Source of the DNA: Pempheris klunzingeri
Taxonomy: Eukaryota > Chordata > Actinopteri > Acropomatiformes > Pempheridae
Direction of reading: 5' to 3'
Assembly: GCF_042242105.1 (NCBI RefSeq)
Contig: NC_092019.1
Span: 16,537,328 to 16,601,327 of the forward strand
Length of the DNA stretch: 64,000 nucleotides
The notes below the pieces were generated by a model. That model saw nothing but the letters and a program-made list of their open reading frames with translations. It was not told the DNA's origin and ran no database searches. Below, in pieces: positions 17,815 through 31,277 of this stretch. Within the stretch, counting starts at the first letter, position 1. The number at the start of each line of letters is the position of its first letter. The position numbers and the translations under genes are program-made.

Positions 17815-19672
17815 ATGGAGACCTTCGTCCATCTTTACTTCAATCTGATCGTGAGTCTAATCCTCATTTATCATTTTAGTATTCATTTTTCTTTTAGATT
17901 TGTTTGCTTTGAAATGATCCTGCACAGTTTAGTCGGGTTAGAAAAAGCTCCTATTCCCGCACGGAGCCTGCGTAGATCAGGAAACATGGAATTCCGCTAT
18001 TAACAGTGATGTTTCTTCTATAGTGTTTGTATCAAATGCATCATTATTATCTGTTTTGATTAGAATCTGGATATCGTGTGCATTATTTGAGTTATAATGC
18101 GGGCGGATGGGCCTGTATGTGAAGGCGATGCGGTTGGAGGTACCCCCACCTCCCCTCCCTCTCCCCTCCTCCCTGTCTCCATCAGCTCTGTGGGATCAAT
18201 AAATGCAGGGGTAAATACTGTGCCCAGGACGGCTTAGATTACACATGATGATATGCTGTTTTTTATCCTCTTCTTTTGTTTATTTTAAGGCTTTGTTGTC
18301 TTTAATAACCATTCCGACAAAGGCCCTAATATAAGCAAGCACTTGAGTGATTTATATTCATCAGTAATGTGAAGGGCACAGTGGAGGAATATATGAGGAA
18401 TAGCCTTCGGTAGATGGGCTTTAAAAAGGCAGACTCGATATAGTTCAGTGCTGCTGCCTGATTATTTCATGCTCCAGTTAAACGTACGGTATGTTCAGTC
18501 ATTGCTGTAGGTAGGGTGTATCTTTTTACACGACATTTCTTTTATCCAGACCCTGCTTCCTGTCAGCTTGTAAGAATGGACTGGCACAGATGGAGACAGC
18601 TTGACTGCTGTAAACTCATGAATATCAGTGCTCAGTGAAGCCTACCATAACTGATGAAGATGATGAGGGACAGCTATTAAGCTATAAATTAGCTGGCAGT
18701 TGTTATCATTGAGACCATTTCATGTGGTGTGTGTGTGTGTGTGTGTGTGGGTGCGTGTTTGAATTTTAATAGATAGATAATAGCTGAAAGACAACCACCT
18801 TGCAGAAAGCCTACATACAGATGAAGTGGCACTTCTGTTAAAACATTATATGCTATATAACATTATTTGTTCAAATGAACAAATCCATATGACTGTGGCA
18901 TCTCAGTGATTAAAAAACAGTACAGTACAGTAATTATGTAGAGGAGCCATGTCCAGCTGCTCAGCAAAACATGCAGCGTTATTTAAGGGCTGCAACCAGC
19001 AATTTTCCATTATTAATTGATCTTCCAGTTATGTTCTCTGTCAATAATTTAAGCATTTAGTCTGAAAAAAGTAAAAAAAAATGACCATCACAGTATCCCA
19101 AGGTGACAAGTCCAAGGTGACGTCTTCAGATGCCTTGTTTTGTCTGACCAGCAGTCCAAACCCCAAAGAAAATCTGTTTTTGTTACCATGAAAACAAGCA
19201 AATAATCACATTTTGAAAGCTGGAACCAGTGAATATTTCGCATTTTTGCAACTCATACCATTAACTAATTGTCAGCATACTGTTGCTGCAGATTCTGGAG
19301 GTGCTGATTCATTTTCTGTCAATTTATCAACTGGCCAATTATTTCAGCTCGTATTATTTTCCTTAAGTGGTGTTAATGTGCACAATAATGTACTTTTTTT
19401 TTGCAAGACCGTGTGAGAGACCGTGTGTGTTCATATCACTGCTGCGTCCTCCCAGGACTCGGGCTGTGATAATTATGAAACAGAAAGCCCAAAAGCTATT
19501 GAGTTTTAATGAATAGTCCAGATGATGGGTTTAACTTCAAAGACTTATCCTAATATGAAAACATGTGTAGAGCAAGAAAACAGTCTTTGAAGAGCTGAAT
19601 TTGCTCATAGTTGTTGTTCACTGTGTGTGTCCTTTGATGTTGCAGGATCTTGGGAGTCAAGCCAAGATGTGA
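17815..19672 (+). promoter_or_regulatory. Spliced upstream ORF in the rusc1 5' leader
   Basis: The probable leader exon contains an ATG at 17815 giving 12 codons (METFVHLYFNLI) up to the donor at 17850/17851. The next exon begins at 19646 after a clear acceptor (ttgcag), continues DLGSQAKM in frame and stops at 19670-19672. The main rusc1 ATG follows 100 bp later at 19773. The 20-codon frame exists only after splicing, so it would act on the mature mRNA. Confidence 0.55.
17851..19645 (+). other. rusc1 intron 1
   Basis: About 1.8 kb between leader exons. It holds a TG microsatellite (18727-18749) and AT-rich sequence; no conserved coding segment is seen. Confidence 0.5.
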
Positions 19673-19772
19673 CCGTCACGGCGCGTCATTATTTGGATCT
19701 GTCCAGCCCTTACAACACTTGTTTCTATAGTAACAGAAATATCAGAGTATCCTAAAAAGTCCCATTCCCACA

Positions 19773-22700
19773 ATGCAGTCCTCTAGCTGCTCTTCTCAGC
19801 CTCCAAAGCCAAGGCGCTTTGACGTCAGCAGACGGACCAATACCTTAGCTGCACCAAAGTCTCATGGCCCTGGTTTTCAGAGGGAGGATAAAAACATGAA
19901 CACGGTCACCACGTCCTCCCCACGCCGGGTTACTAAAGGCCCCACTGCACCCACCAGGACCACCACCAGGGTGGGAGTGCAGCCTCGAACACCCGCGAGC
20001 CAGTCAAGGTTTAGCTCACAAAAACAGGGTTCTACCATTTCCAAATCAGTTAAGCCCAAACCCAAGAGTGCTCGTGCATCAGCGGCAACCAAAATTGCAC
20101 CCGCAGCAGCTCCTCCCCCGCTCCCCTCTGTTCTCCCTCTTGACCCGAATTGCAACGAGCCGAGCCTCCCGTGTCTGTGCTGCGATGGCCGCTCCCCACA
20201 GGACAACAACAGTATGTTCAACCATAACCACAACAACAACAACACCATCTCTCTCAGACAGCAACTGCAGCTACCGCCTCCTCCGGCCCCGTTGCCCCAG
20301 AGGCAGGATGGGACAGCGGCCAAGGTGCCTCAGCCTTCTTCACAAGAGAAGGCCCAGCTGAAGCCCTCTGCCTGCCCTGCTGCCAGTTTGGAAAATGAAG
20401 GCAAGAATGCAGATGAAAGTCCTGATCTGGACAATAAGAAAAATATAAAAGTAGAGGAAGAAGACGACGAGGAAGAGAGCAGTGGGGATATTGATATTGA
20501 TGATGATGAGGAGGCTGACAATGACGACGATGATGACGATGATGATACCCTAGTCCCCTCGTGCTGTGACTGCCCCCCCTCTCTCCTGGAGTTCTCGCTC
20601 TCCTCTTCTACCTCCTCATCCTCCACTTCCATCAGCTCCTGCTCTGATCTGGAGTCTGACTGTGCAGATCAATCCGCCTCCATCTGCTCTTCCAACGACC
20701 AAGACAATCTCTCTATCGCTTTGTCCCCTAAAGACCACTCACTTCCACAAGCCCCTGAATGCCATCCTCCTTCACGTTCACCCCCATCACTTCCTCTTAG
20801 CTGCAATCCCTTCTCCATAACATCCCATTCCCCGCTTCCCCCTTGCTCCCCAGATGAGGGCTACCCCTCTGCTCTTGATTCCCCTTCTCCTGACTACTTA
20901 GGGGTCAAAGGTGATTCTGAGGTCACCAAACTGGGCTTGCTGGACTTTCTAGAATCAGTAGGGGAGTTTGGGAAAATGGAGCGCTTCAGCCAGGTGATCC
21001 AAGTGGCTCGATGGGATCTGGAGGGGGAACAACACTGGGATGTTCTGAGGGATCGGCTAGATCACCTGGATCGCTTGGAGAAGGTGAACAGGGAAATAAA
21101 ACTGGCCTACATTGCTCGACTCCATGAGAAGGGATTTGATCTTGGAGATCTGGAAGAGCGGGATCTCTCAGATGTCATGGATGAAATGGGAAACATCGAC
21201 ATACCCTGGAAGTTGTATAAAAGCTGCGCAGGAACGATGGGAGACTCTCAGGAGTTTTCAGATGCGGGGGTCGACCTCACTGCTCCATCAGACTGTGAGG
21301 ATCCTCTCGCTCCTGATTCCCTCACCCCGTCTCCTGTCGAGCCGCCACCTAGACCCCCCAAACCTCCAGCGCGTCATGCCAGCGTCAGCTCTGACCTCCA
21401 CACCTACATCAATATCAGCAGGGAGACGACCTCCATGGCTGTCTCCACCTCTCCCACATTGTCTACTTTCTCTCCTAACTCCTCATCCCCCACATTCACC
21501 ACTTTTAGGTGTGAGAAACCCCTACCTCCATCTCCACCATCCATTCCTCCTCTCCCCACTTCTAAACCGGTCCCTTACCTCACCCTCTACACCACTCCTT
21601 CTCCACCTCCTGCTATCCCCACCCCAACTCCTCCCATTCCTCCACCTCGGAGGCGTCACCTTGCCAGAAAGGAGGCCCAGCGGCTCGCTGCTCTTCAAGC
21701 CCAACAGGAAAAGACCCCTCTTTCCCTTCCTCCTCCTACCACACGTCCCCCACCTCTGCCTCCTCCACCAGTTATATCAGTCTCCTCCTCATCTCCCCCA
21801 GCCATACCTCCTCCACCTGCCCTTCCTCCTCCCCCCTCCTTCCATGCACTGGATGTAGAGATTCGAAAGCTACTGATGCTTGCTGGATTGACCCAAGCTG
21901 AGCTCCTTAAACTCAGCCCAGAGCTTGGTGTTTGTGTCGGAGGGTTAGAGGACGAAGAAGACGGAGATAATGCTATCTCGACCAGGTCTGCGGAGCCACA
22001 TGAGTTTAGGCTAAAAGAGAGGGAGGAGGAGAGGGAATGTGACCCAAGGTTGATGACCAGAGATGGATGGAGCAGCAGAAGCAAGTTGGATGGAGATCGA
22101 AAAGCAGATATAGCTGAAGAAGGCAAAAAGATAGAGGAGATCAAAGACACTCAAAGAACCACTTCTTTCACTGAAATGGCAAGGAGAAGGAAGAGGAACA
22201 GCGGTCTGACTGCTGACCCTTACTACAGCACCGGTCGTAGCAATACTCACGAAACTTTCCGGTATCCTGCTGAGATACCAGATTCACCGCCCCCTCCTCC
22301 TCCTCCTCGGCCCTTACCCCCAATCCCCCCATCTGTACCACCCCTCAAAGTGAGCACTCTCCCTGCCAACTCTGCACAACCTGAGCGATTTGATTGGCTC
22401 ATAGCATTCACGCCTGATTCTGAAGCCCCACCACATGCTCCAACGATGGAAATGAGAAAATTTCATTTGGAAACTCAAAAGAAGCTCAGTTCGTCAGGGT
22501 CATCTCCAGGGTCAGCTCCAAAGGTCACAACTTTTAAAGAGCTGCGTTTCCGCAGCAAGAGCGCCTTCCCCCCAACAAAGGTGATCACTGAACCAGAGCC
22601 TGACCCAACAGTTATTACTCCAGATCCAGATATACTGTACAACCTGAGGTGGAGAAGAGAGAAGGCAGGCGGCGATGGCAACCAATGGGAGTACACCTCT

Positions 22701-25700
22701 CAGGCTCAGGCCTTTTTCATACAGCCTCCACCAGCACTCACCTCAATGGCTGCTTTGAAGGAAATGCTCCAGAGAGCTGACCAGGAGGGTGGACGACCAG
22801 AGCTGTGCCCATCACAAAAGATTGGCTGTTCAGTCAGTGACAGTAGCCTGTGGACCATGGGCAGAGAGTGGGAGTGTGAAGATCTCAAGAGGGAGGAAAA
22901 GGAAGGAAAAGAAGAAGAGGAGGAGGAGCAGAAGGAGACGAAGGAGGAGGAGGAGGAGGAGGTGGAGGTGAGAGGACGAGCCGATGGAGGAAGGACTTTT
23001 GAATCAAGAACTTCAGGTATGAATTTCCATGATGATGCTAATGATAATAAAGGAGGCAGATTATTTTGATGACATAAGGGTATGGGTCTCTGTGTGTGTG
23101 TGTGTGTGTGGGAGTAAATAAATGTATCAAAGTAACTTGATTTGGACGACACAACAAATCTGGGATGGGCAAATGATGGAGACAAACAGATGGGGGAAAG
23201 AGTCTGTTCACACTAATAACCTTGGATAGTGCAATAGAAAGAAACAGAAAACCAAGGGAGGTGAAAATGACTCATTTATGGAATTCATATATGGAGCAAG
23301 AGCGAAAAGATGGAGAACAAGCATGAGTCACAGAGAGGCAAGATGCGTGATATGATGGATAAGAGATGATGGGGGATTAACAGACAGGAAGAACGAACAC
23401 GACAGTGGGAGCCGGAGAGTGAACATGAGCAATGGCGAGAGATGGAGGGATAAAGACAGTGAGGAGAGTGAAGGTAATATGAGGAGAAAGAAGAGGTTGG
23501 AAACTTTCCAGCCAGCTTTTCCTGCACTGGTTATGAGAGTGTGATGTCATCACTGCCTTATTCAATTATTCATCCACTCCTCAGGCGGACGAGGGGAGGG
23601 GGTAATGTAGTGCCCACTGAGCTCACTACCTTTCTCTTCCTGCTTTCTACCCCTAACTCTCAGCTTTACTCTGCTACAGTCTTTTTTCTTTCTATCTGTG
23701 TGTCTTAAATCTTTGCCTGATCCTCTTTCTCTGCCTCTTTATTGGTTTTAAATCCCATCAACGTGGGATGTTTATATCCTTTTCTCTTGCTGTCTATCCT
23801 GTCTCTCCACCACCCCCCACCGTTGCTCTCTAGAGTGGCACAGATAGCTGAGATCAAGTTACTTATCTCATACAGTGCTGCAGTAGGCTATGTAGACATT
23901 AAATGTTAGATAGTAAATGTCTAGATAAACTAGGCCGTATGTTTAATTTACATTGCTCATATTCTCATAAAGCAAATTAGCGGCTATTTTAATAGTAAAA
24001 TTAATTCTGTGATCATATATCAATTTTTTGGTATTATTTCAGGATATTACCTTTGTTTTTTTGGTTTTGAAAGTCAAATCAATTACTAAAGAGTTGAATG
24101 GCTGGAGGGCAACAAGCCAGAAATAGGTGTGTACACCTTTAAGAGTCAAAGGGGTGGCTCTTAGCACACGGGCCAATTGCTGAGAGTTCACTGTCAGGAA
24201 AATAGGAAGTATCATGTGTTGGTTACAGTTCAAAGACAGCTCAAGTCTAACCAAGGTATGGTTATTTTCTAGCTCATTTTGTAGCCCATAGCCCAGCAGT
24301 CTCTCACTGGTAATAGAGTGTAATGAAAATGTCGTCGCCACAGTCTCTGAATCCTCACCGAGGCAGACATGGTGATTAAGCAGTAATAGACAGAAGTGTT
24401 GACTGACTCAGCAGTACACTGTATGCCGTACCAGTGGGGAGGGGAGGGGAGGGGAAGGAGAGAGAGAGAAAGAGAAAGAGAGAGAGAGAGAGAGAGAACA
24501 AGTGCAGAGAAGAGAAAGATCGTGAGAGAGAGAAGGTGATCCAGAGGTGATCATGGCACGCACTGCAGTAGAGAACAGAAGAGTTAGCATAAAGTTTGGC
24601 ATCCTCTGGCTTGTCTTCTACTTAACATTCATAGCTTTCAATACAAGTATAAAGTGAAAGAGAAACCAGATGCTGTAAAGAAATCTGGGATCCTAATATG
24701 ATGGATCTTTGTGATTGATGGTGGCATTTTAATTGTGGTGTCATTGGTGAATGAGTGGCTGATTGACAGATTGAGTATTTCTACTGCGCAGCCATGAGAC
24801 TGCTGAACAGTTCTTCTTTCATGGCCACGATATCATTTCCTGTAGTGTCAAACCCTCCTAAATGAAAGACTGGTTATTGCTCTTCATAAATCAACCCCAT
24901 TGACTCATGCACTGTCAATGTGTAACTGTCAATCAACTGTTTGACTTGTTTAAATACTGCATGATGTTACATGATGACGATTTCTGCTGGAATACACTCA
25001 TGAATGTGCATTTTTCTCTCAACAGACACTAACATTTTCTGCATCTCTCTCTCCTTCCCATTTCTTTGCCACATTTTTTTTCAACTTTCATCTTCCTTGT
25101 TTTTCTCACCTATCCATCCCATTCTGTTGTTTCCATTATTTGTCCATGGCTCCGCTTTGCTCCCTCATATCACTTTGCTTGTTTGCCTGCCCTCCTCCAT
25201 CCTGACTCCTGCACCTTACAATTTTTGGCCTTTTTTCCCCTTTCCAATAAGCAGTTTCCTCCCCCCCACTGTCCCTCGCCCAGTCCTCCCAACCCTACTT
25301 CCTCCACACTATCCTCCCTTCCTATCACACAGGCTACTGTAACTCCCAGCCCTTTGCAGATCCCAGACCTCACAGCCATGTAGGCAGGGAGTCCACGGAC
25401 GAGCAGTGCAACACACAGTGGGCTCCTGCTGTCAGCTCAGCTTGTATCCACACAGATGATTTGAACACTGATATAAGCTCTGGGTTTAACTATGAATCCC
25501 TGACTGATTTTGGCATAGACTCTCCTTGTGATTATGGGAATATCTTTAACACACACAGGGACTTTGCGTGTGACTCTATCTGTAATTTTGACTCTCTCTA
25601 CTGCAGTGACTCAGAGAGTGATACACACACTAAGACAGACACAAGTGTTAGTGGCACCACAGATCCAGGTTGCACCACCCCATATAAGAACATTGATGTC

Positions 25701-28700
25701 ATGATGACATATTCAAACAGTATCAGTGCTTCGGGTTTGCAGTGTTCAGGAAAGCGCACACACTCAGACCACAGTAGCAACAAGGCCAGGACATCTAAGG
25801 CACTTCCTCCTCTCCCCACATATTACCTGTACCACCCTAAAAACTGCCCTCTGCACAGGGGTGCCCCCCCTCGCCTTTCCCCTATCGGTGCACTTTCCCC
25901 TCCCCAGCGCTCTGGAGCACCCCCTCCAGGCGCAGCAGGCTCCTGCCTCAGCTCCCCGCTTTTCCCCCGCTCTCACACCTTGCCTGCCCTCGCTGCTCCA
26001 CTCTACTATCCAAACCTCTACCCTCCTATACCGCCCAGGGCGCCCCCCATACCCCCAAAACTCTACCAGGCTCCTCCACAGTCACGCGTGGCGAGTAAGA
26101 TTTCTCTCTCTCTTCTCTCTCCCTACATCTCCCTCCTCTCTGTCTGACATCTTGCTTGCATGCACGTCTGTCTGTCTTTCTTGCTGTTTCTGTCTTTGCT
26201 CTCTGCTCTGTCTAAGGTGGCCTTCACACTCTAGTCACTTTTTTTAACCCAGGGAATTTGCAGATTTGAAAGAACTGGGTAACATTAGCTGTTTTATGTA
26301 TCAGAAGGCAGCTCCCTGCAGGTCATCTGATACGTCTTATCTACACTGTCCTTTCAAATCTGCAAAGGGCCCTCAGAAGGGTAACATCTGTTCCTGTCAG
26401 AGGGTGTCTAGAGTCTCTCTCATCACTCTCTTTCTCTTCCTCTTCCTCTATCTGTCTGTCTTCGTGTCAGTCTTGTCTGGTCTGTCTCCCTGTTGTTTTT
26501 GTTTTCCTTTTGTTTTTGCACGGTGTGTTGGATGAACACGTGCATTTCATGCAAAGCATAACCCAAATAGCTTGTTGATGATGTTGTAATGTAAAGAATT
26601 TTGATTTAAGTTGACCGTCTTTATCCTTATGTGTGTACATTTAGGGCATTTTCAAAGTAATTAAGCTCCACTGCATCCTGTTCATTATAAGAATGTCTGT
26701 ATTTATATAACTAGTTTATATAAATCTATTTATATAAACATCACACTGCGCACTACACCTGCCCTTTGCACATATGTGTAATTGTATCTGACATGACCTG
26801 ATGTGGTAGCTTATGCAGTTGTTTCCCCCCCTGGCCCTGCAGTTTCTCCTATGTATGCTTATGCTTCAGTATGTATGAGTGCTTGTGTGAGTGTATTTGT
26901 GCGTTTGAGTGTGAGTTAAGATTAATGCATGGGATCCAGTTCATCCCTGATGCATACAGAGAGTTGTCTTCACAGATGCAGATGTTGGAAGCTCACCACA
27001 GTAAATCAATACGACATTGCTGGATGTCCTCACACACTGTTTGTTGTCAATAGTACCATCTGCTTCTATCAGCCTACTCCTGTGCTTCTCATTGCTTAAT
27101 TGCTCTTACTAATAATGCAAATATTTTACTTATAGAATTCTGTCTGTGGTGATTCATTTTGCCTCTGTGGAATTTGTACAGTCAGTAACTGCTCTTTTAC
27201 TGTCGCTGTCAGCTGTTCGCAGTGTCTCATTCGCTGGCTCAGTACAGAGGACAGAGACATCCTGGATGGGCGAAGATGTGAAGCATCCAATGAGAGGTCC
27301 GGGCCTGTCCTCCCTGTGCCTGCAGGAAAAAAAAGGTGTGCATCTCACCTGTGTGTATTCGCCAGTGCACCCGTGTATCTTTGTCCCTTGTGTCTATAGC
27401 TCTTAAAGTTTAACTTTAGACCATTGTTCTTCCCTCCAGCTCTGGTCAGTGCGGTCAGTGTGGCAGTGGAAGCCATCTTGGCCCAGTTCAGTTCTTCTCG
27501 GACTGTTGTTCAGAAGGTCAGTCACTGCTGAATTGACATCACTGGCGGGATTTTAAATAACAATGAAATTAAGTTATATGTTGTTGTTTTGTTTCACCCG
27601 TCAAGAAGTGTTTTGTCTCACTTTTGGTCTTTGTAAGGAGAAACAAAATATCATATCGAAGTTATTGTTTATCTTTGTAAATGCTTTCCCTCCCTTCCTT
27701 CTTGTTCTGACTCTACATATTTTGTTCTGTCTCTCCTCAGTCTCTCTCAGTTAACAAGGTACTAGAATATCTTTAGATAACCCAGTCTTGTAGTATTCAA
27801 AATTTCTTTGTAAACTAACCAAACCTCCCCTCCCCCCAAAACCATCTCTCATCACAACATACCGACCCTCATTACCCCCTCGTTTCTCCCATTTATGTGT
27901 CCCATTTTCTTTTCCTCCATATCTCTTGAGTCATCCTTTCTGATCTGTCCCCCTGTCTCTCCCTATCGCTGCACATCTTCTTCCTCATTCTATCCCATTT
28001 TCCTCTCCTCTCCTCTCCTCTCCTCTCCTCTCCTCTCCTCTCCTCTCCTCTCCTCTCCTCTCCTCTCCTCTCCTCTCCTCTCCTCTCAGGCCTTATCAGG
28101 AGACAGCACTATAAATCCATCTCTTGGCCGTCTGGTGCTGCAGTGCCTCTGCCCTGCCCTGCACAGCTTGCTGACCGATGGCTTGAAACCCCATCAGAGT
28201 GACCTGATTGCAGGCAGGAGGCCAAACTCTGCCTGGGGCCTGGTCCAGGCCTCCACCAGGCCAGGTAACACACCCTGGATCGTAGGAGAATTTGCATTTA
28301 TAGACTTGGATATTGAAGATTTGATATTAGGCTTTTATTTCTGTGGGGATTCTTTCCTGAATGGTAATGATAAAGCCTGGACTTTGTCTGTCTCTCATTT
28401 TCCCACACATCAGTCAATACTTGTTGATTTTAGCATCTAAAATGCTGAATAAAGCGAACAACAGGATGGAGATATCGATTGGCCTATGAGTGCCAAGCTA
28501 TTTTTTTGCTCACCTCTGTAAGTTCCTCTGCTGATCCCTTTCACTCTCTTCCTCTCTTTATAAATATATATATATATATTTCTCCCCTTCCCCCCCATTT
28601 TTCAAGGTCCAAAAACACAGGCCTTGTTCAACTTACAAGTTCGAGTTGGAGAGCTGCCCCAGCTCAGACAGAGCAAGCACAGGTTCAACGCATTCCTCCT

Positions 28701-31155
28701 TGGCCTACTGAAGTAAGTACTGGCTCCTAATCCTCTCTGGTCTCCACTGCTAGCATGAATATTCATGCTATATTTTGATTTTCCTGCTCATGTCCTCTTT
28801 GTATCCTTAGTTTTCCTCTGTCTATTTTTATCTTCTAGTACCAAGCTTCTTGATTTTTGGCTGTCTCACCTTCAGTGTTGCAGTGGTAAGTTTCCTTCAC
28901 TTCCGTCTCATCTCATTCTTGTGGAAGTGCATGTACAAAACAGTGATCTCTCTCTTCCTCTCAGATGTTTTGGAGACATATTACCGTCCCACCTCCTTCA
29001 TGCATCTGTCACTGACCACCTGCCAGCATCTGTTCGAGGAGCTGCTCCTCGTGTTGCAGCCTCTCAGCCTGCTGACCTTCAACCTTGACCTGCTCTTCCA
29101 GCACCACCATTTAGAGCCAGACAGTCACAGTGCAGAGATCTCCAACCCATCTTGTCAGGATGCTGGATTCCAGCTCTCTGCAGAGGGATCCCATTCTAAA
29201 ACCACAGGTTGTAGATATATTGAAAGTCTGTCAGAAGTGGACTTTGGAAGCCCAGACCACCAGGCAGCCAAAGAAAAACCGTCACCATTGGCGAATCCAA
29301 AGAATGGAGGATCAGGGGAGTCAACATATAGCAGTGCTGCACCCAGAAAGGCATCAGTCACTCTCGGGCAGACAAGTCCTCAGCTGTTGTGGGTGCAGGA
29401 GAAAGAAATAGGAGAGTTACCTCCTCCGAATATTGAGGAGGACAGCCTCGCTCAGCAGGCAGGACAGGTACTCACCTTTATGTGGCTGTTCACTTTTGTA
29501 GTTAAATATGTTTGTGTGATCCTGCGGGGCTGACATTTTTTCTTAATCATAGGTGATCCAACAGGGATGGGGGGCTGTAATGCGCTGGGGAGGCAGGTTG
29601 AGTCAGAACTTGGCTGAGCTGAGCCTGAAAACGGAGGAGATGAAGACGGATCTGCCGGATCTCCAGGCAGGGAGCGACTTTGCTCCGGTCAGCAGTGGTG
29701 CTCAGGTTCCCTGGGGTCTGGGGCGGCTCTTTGGAGCCACTAAAAGCCCCAACAGTCCAACAGGTCACACACCACAGACCAGGTTAGTCAATGAATTTAA
29801 CACTTGTACTGAAAAGTATATCTCTGATTAGAGAGAAAGTAAATAAACTTGTGAATTAAACCGCTGTAGTGTTTTGTTGGAATGAAAATATAGAAACTCA
29901 TTCAGTGTTGAACTTGAATGGCAACTTTTCTCTGCCGAGCTTTCCTTCTCTCTCTCTCTGTTTTTTCCATTTATCTCATCCTCTTCTGTCTGCCTCTGCA
30001 GGCGTCCCTCTCAGTGGCTGGCTCCTGGTGTCACTGCACTGACCCGAATGGTGAGCAGCAACTCCACTCCGATAATAAGGAGGACCCCAGATCTCCAGGG
30101 AGAGAGTAAACCAGAGTCAGAGAAGGAGGTCGATACAATGGAAATTAAGGACAAACCCAGACCACTCAGGTACAAAAGACATAAAGTGATGGTGATGGTT
30201 ATGAAGGATCAAACTTGTCCTTTTTTCTTGGCTTAGAGGCAAAGAAATCAAGTGGAGAGTGATAGATAAATTGGTTTAATGTTATCTCACAGTTATTCTC
30301 TCAAACCGCTGATTCAGTTTTGATTTAACTTCGAATGCGTTTTTCACAAGTTTTGAAAATAACGAATTGTCCTAAACATGCTGTTGTTAAAAACATGTAA
30401 AGCCTTTAACTGAATCAGTTTGCTGAGTCTAAGAAACCAGACGGTGGCACTATAATCTAAGGTCAAAATCTGAGTAATCATCAAATTTACTCACCAAATA
30501 AGTCATAAATTTGGAAGCTCGTAACCTTCGTCTATGTATCGACTCAACTAATTTTCGCTCTTAATTTAATTGAAATTTAAAGTTATGTCATTTTAATGAA
30601 GATATGATTTCAATCATGGCCATGGTGTAGCATAAAAAAATCACATTTTGGGTAGATGGTTAAAAAATCAAACACTATAGATATGAGCAAATACATTATA
30701 AAAATACACAGATGCTCATCGGTACACTTGCCTTCCTTGGGATGTCTAGCTGTTGTTTCCTTTTTAAAATGACTTCTTTCCCCCCGGACCAGTGGCCAGA
30801 AGCACTCCTGTTATCATGTTTGTCTTTGAGAGACTATAATTGGTGACTCACCAGTCTGACTTTCAGCAATCCTGCCTTGTGACTCATCCAAGATTTGGCT
30901 ACATGATATGTTCAGAATGACGTTATTGCTTGCGGTTGGTGTATATGTGGAAAATTTTGACTGAGGAGATCTCTGGCATGTGTCCTCAGGTCAGTACGAA
31001 CGCTGTGTGACCACGCTGGAACAGGTTCGGAGCTCAGCTTCTGCAAAGGGGAGGAACTAGTAGTGTTAGAAGGGGTCGATCAGGACTGGATTCGCTGTCG
31101 TCAGGGAGACAAAGAGGGGCTGGTACCTATTGGCTACACCTCCCTCATCATGTGA
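19773..31155 (+). CDS. rusc1: RUSC1 (RUN and SH3 domain-containing protein 1)
   Basis: Coding exons: 19773-23016, 25333-26094, 27213-27335, 27440-27516, optional 27741-27758, 28090-28264, 28607-28712, 28839-28885, 28965-29467, 29553-29782, 30002-30169, 30990-31155. Length is 1,872 residues with the small exon and 1,866 without, about twice human RUSC1. The giant exon is disordered and proline-rich, with acidic runs, many SH3-ligand-like PPLPP stretches, and family signatures TSFTEMARRRKR, DWLIAFTPDSE and TTFKELRFRSKS. A RUN domain begins near residue 1377 (QEKKALVSAVSVAVEAILAQ) and continues past FNAFLLGLLNTKLLDFWLSH. The C-terminus is an SH3 domain (ELSFCKGEEL, DWIRCRQGDKEGLVPIGYTS). RUSC proteins act as adaptors in neuronal trafficking and TRAF6/NEMO signalling. 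The start of the third exon (27213) is the least certain border. Confidence 0.94.
23017..25332 (+). other. rusc1 intron 2 (purine-rich repeats)
   Basis: About 2.3 kb. It includes a short GT tract (23092-23111), a GGGGA run followed by (GA)n at about 24436-24500, and a pyrimidine-rich lead-in to the acceptor at 25332. A 34-codon frame (24553-24657) with a hydrophobic stretch is noted under rejected items. Confidence 0.5.
27741..27758 (+). CDS. Candidate 18-nt microexon of rusc1
   Basis: A long pyrimidine tract ending ctctcctcag precedes 18 bases coding SLSVNK, followed by gtacta. Both flanks are phase 0, so it can be included or skipped. It would insert six residues into the RUN domain between VVQK and ALSGDS, a position where human RUSC1 (VQKAQLGDS) has none. 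Confidence 0.4.
28001..28087. repeat. (TCCTC)n minisatellite forming a splice-acceptor pyrimidine tract
   Basis: About 17 tandem pentamers run directly into the AG of the rusc1 exon at 28090, so the repeat itself is the polypyrimidine tract. Confidence 0.95.
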
Positions 31156-31204
31156 CTTCAGCTCCACAACTGCTTCACTCGATCAATGAAAAAAACAAAA
31201 TAAA

Positions 31205-31224
31205 TAAATATATATATATATATG

Positions 31225-31274
<50 letters not shown>
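31205..31274. repeat. (TA)n microsatellite in rusc1 3' UTR
   Basis: Alternating TA with rare G interruptions, starting about 50 bp after the rusc1 stop codon. Confidence 0.95.

Positions 31275-31277
<3 letters not shown>

Noticed and set aside
24553-24657. 34-codon frame with a hydrophobic stretch in rusc1 intron 2
   Set aside because: Lies beside purine repeats, has no recognised relative and no supporting splice signals; could be chance.
27895-28440. 181-codon frame with LLSSP repeats
   Set aside because: It is the TCCTC tandem repeat read through; the real exon at 28090 continues a RUN domain in a defined phase.
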